64,000 bases of DNA, taken from Progne subis subis. Lineage: Eukaryota; Chordata; Aves; Passeriformes; Hirundinidae. The stretch is taken from NCBI GenBank assembly GCA_022316685.1, contig JAKJHU010000039.1, forward strand, positions 3,410,001-3,474,000, in the 5' to 3' direction. The notes under the pieces are model-generated. The model searched no databases. It had not been told where the DNA came from and saw only the letters and a program-made list of their open reading frames with translations. Below, piece by piece: positions 61,452 through 64,000 of this stretch. Position 1 is the first letter of the stretch, and the number at the start of each line of letters is the position of its first letter. A program made the position numbers and the translations under genes.

Positions 61452-64000
61452 GTACATGTACAGGACAGTACATTAAATTTTATTAACTCCTGACCCAGAC
61501 CACTGCCTATAGGATATGTGAGCATCTATACTGCAAGAGATTCTTTTTGCATAGGCACACAAGTAAGGCACAGTGGCCTTTGGAAATCTTGGCCTGGAAT
61601 ACACTACCAAGTGTACCAACAATAAGCCTTCTCCAGAAATCCTCACAGAAGGTATGTGCAAGCAGTATTGCATACATTTTACCTTCATTCCAAGTTTCTT
61701 TGATATCACAAGAAAATCACTTCTAGGAATTATAGCTCTGTTTGGCATGCTTATAAGTGCTTTGGAAATTAACTTGAAAATAAATTTTTACAAGTAAAGC
61801 AACTTTTAATCCCTCTTTGTAGAAAAAATATTGTCACTATCTGAGAGTCAGAAACTATCCTTTCCCTTGCTTTTAACTACTATCCTGACCCATTACACAG
61901 CTATTCTTCCCAAGGAACCAAATGCCAGTTCCTCAATTCCAACTCTGCATTGGAAGGAGTAGTTCTTAATCACATGTGAAATGGGAAAATTGATGTCACC
62001 TGAACTGCACAGACAAGAGAATGAATCAATATGATAAGTATTTGCTGCTCTCAAGGCAGTAAATTGCAGGCTGGCTGAACACACATAAAACCAACACATT
62101 TTTAAAAAATGGCTGATTGTTTATTCTCCACTGCCAAAAAGCTGCTCAGGATGCACCGAGAGAGAATTTCTGCAGCCAGAAAAATTATTCTGATGATGAC
62201 AAGAGGAAAAGAAAGGAATCTCTCCACCACCATCCTGGCCACCCCAAGCTTAAAAATATCTAAATGTTCTGGTATTAAAAACAAAGACAAAATCACATTG
62301 AAACCCATTAAAAACAGATTAAATTAGTTGATTGCATGTACTTATTGATGAAAAAGATGTTATTTGATTACTTGGGAACTACTTTAAAATGCATTTTTAA
62401 AAATATTTTGTTTGGTGTTTCTGATACCTTGCTTATGCTTCTTCCCAAGTGTCAGAACAATAGAGTTTGAGTTAAGGTTTTGTTCATATGCTGCACATAA
62501 AAGTTTACTTCAATAACTTCACTGAAAGAACACTGGAGCCTTTTTGTTAGGAACAAATCTGAGGAGGGAATTTTTTTGCAGGCAAAGATAATGTCGTAAG
62601 TAACTATTTTTTAAAAAATATATTTAGAAGAAACACCACATTATTTTACTGGAGTCTGCTACCCATAAGGCAGTATTAGAAGCTGCCTGACAGTGGCTCC
62701 ATGTTCAATTCTGAAAGCCTTGTATGAAGAGGAGACCAGAAAAAAATGGGAAGAATACTGCATCCCCTAGAAATTCTGAATCTAAGCCTCGCATCCAGTC
62801 CTACCAAAGCCTGAAGAAAACCACCGAATTCTCCTTTAAGCTTTGTTATTCTGGGCTTCTCTTTACAAATACGTGGAAATATTTAGTCATTCAAAGAATT
62901 TCAGGAGACAAGCATACCTTATGCAGGGCACTTCCACTGCACAAGCATGCTCTTGGCAAGCTCAGCAGTGATTGTGCACTCGGTGATTAAATGGAGCTGG
63001 CCAGCAGCACCCCGAGCAGCACCAGCCCACTTGAGCTGAGTGCTACATGACACTGCCCAGACCTGTCCATAACTCTGAGCAGAACAGTGAGCTCAGCCCT
63101 GCAGCAATCCAGTTCTGACAAACAGCGTCTTCAAAGCACATAAATAAACTTTGCTAGTAATTATGCATGCATTTATAGTGCACCCTTCCTCCAGGAATCA
63201 CAAAGTGCTTTAAAAATATCAGAAGCTTCTTGTTTAGCAATCCCAGGATTGCCAGTACAACCGGCAAATGACATTTCACTGGAATGAAAGGTACTTCAGT
63301 GGCATCATCACTTGTTGGCTTAACACAACTACTCTGTCTTTCTTCAAACTAGCGTTTAGACACAATCCTTGTGCTTTTTGAATGAATAAAACAACACAAT
63401 TTGACTGTGTTGCCAAACATGTTTATTCTCTTAAGGACACCAAAGCTTTAAAGCTAAAGGGACATTTGCATCATGATTTAGTGAAACCACAGCTGATTTG
63501 AGCAGAGTGATAAAGACTTGAGAACTACTTGTACACTAGGTTGGTTGCTATTCCCCATTCTAATACCCAGAAGATACAATTTGTTTTCAATTATTTTTCC
63601 CCATGCTCAAAGAGTGTCTGATCTAAACAAAGTGATTTTTTTCTTTTATCTCAATGACTGGTATGTTTTCTAGCCAGCCAACCACAGGCACAAAAGCAAG
63701 CATTTTCTTTATGACCAACGCTTGATGACCTTGAAAAAACCTGCAACAGCGGCCTGTGGGAAGTCTACAGAGATCAAAGAAACAATTCATGTTTGTATTC
63801 ATTTGAGTGCCATTCTATGTCTAGCTCTGTCTGGAGCGATGCTACAAGAGCTGCATATTACTAGTGTGCTCTGCAAGGAGAGCGACATAGCTGCAGAGGC
63901 CAGGAAACAAAAAGCACTGTGCTGCTCTGAGTGCTCCATCTCTGTCAGCAAATCGACAGAAATCCCTACGGAACAAAATTGTGTACATCTAGGCAAGTTA

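Larger units (their letters stand above)
267..64000 (-). other. RGS6: Large RGS6 intron upstream of the DEP exon (continues past the right edge)
   Basis: From the acceptor at 267 to the end of the window I find no other exon. In particular I do not see the preceding RGS6 coding exon, which should end in a lysine codon next to a GT donor. RGS6 is known to be a very large gene in vertebrates with long 5' introns, so an intron over 63.7 kb is plausible. The interval holds LINE fragments, LTRs and simple repeats, listed separately. Undetected non-coding first exons remain possible. Confidence 0.75.
56071..64000. other. Intronic sequence with a poly(A) run and a hairpin, otherwise unrecognised
   Basis: The interval contains the poly(A) run at 57541, a 13-A run at 60087-60099 and the hairpin at 61429. 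A plus-strand open frame of roughly 97 codons at about 57195-57488 is discussed under findings. No RGS6 exon with a lysine-ending donor was found before the right edge. Confidence 0.5.

Noticed and set aside
1..64000. tRNA, rRNA, CRISPR array, operons or a prokaryotic defence system
   Set aside because: No cloverleaf box A/B pair, no regularly spaced direct repeats and no long adjacent coding frames were seen. The sequence is vertebrate intron.

Overview
The window is almost entirely intronic vertebrate DNA, very probably from a bird. The evidence for a bird is a set of CR1 LINE fragments that end in degenerate ATTCT-type repeats, small retroviral solo-LTR-like insertions, and a low overall repeat load. 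CR1 also occurs in turtles and crocodilians, so 'bird' is a strong inference and not proof.

The only coding sequence I can support is one 100-bp exon at 167-266 on the minus strand. It has consensus splice sites on both sides and encodes the start of the DEP domain of an R7-family regulator of G-protein signalling. The residues GGVP and PSVVTG point to RGS6 rather than RGS7. RGS6 is therefore transcribed right to left. Bases 1-166 are the start of the next intron, and 267-64000 (over 63.7 kb) is the upstream intron, which leaves the window without another recognisable exon. The remaining reading frames look like chance frames in non-coding DNA.

Layout of the intron, left to right: a CR1 fragment at 2.0-2.3 kb; a perfect 22-bp palindrome at 6.7 kb; A-rich simple repeats at 7.1 and 10.4 kb; a small CpG-rich patch at 7.8-8.1 kb; a possible small LTR at 14.0-14.2 kb; a duplicated TAATTA-containing 12-mer at 20.7 kb; a minus-strand LTR at about 25.7-26.0 kb; a clean 530-bp plus-strand solo LTR at 34272-34801 with a 6-bp target-site duplication; two CTCF-like motifs at 31.7 and 35.5 kb; a GC-richer stretch at 37.8-38.5 kb; and three CR1 fragments clustered at 51.5-56.1 kb. 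All homopolymer runs of 15 bp or more are poly(A) on the plus strand, which means poly(T) in the RGS6 pre-mRNA.

No tRNA, rRNA, CRISPR array, prokaryotic feature or new gene system was found. The points most worth a second look are the RGS6 exon assignment, the LTRs that carry promoter and poly(A) signals inside the intron, the CpG patch, the palindrome and the homopolymer strand bias.
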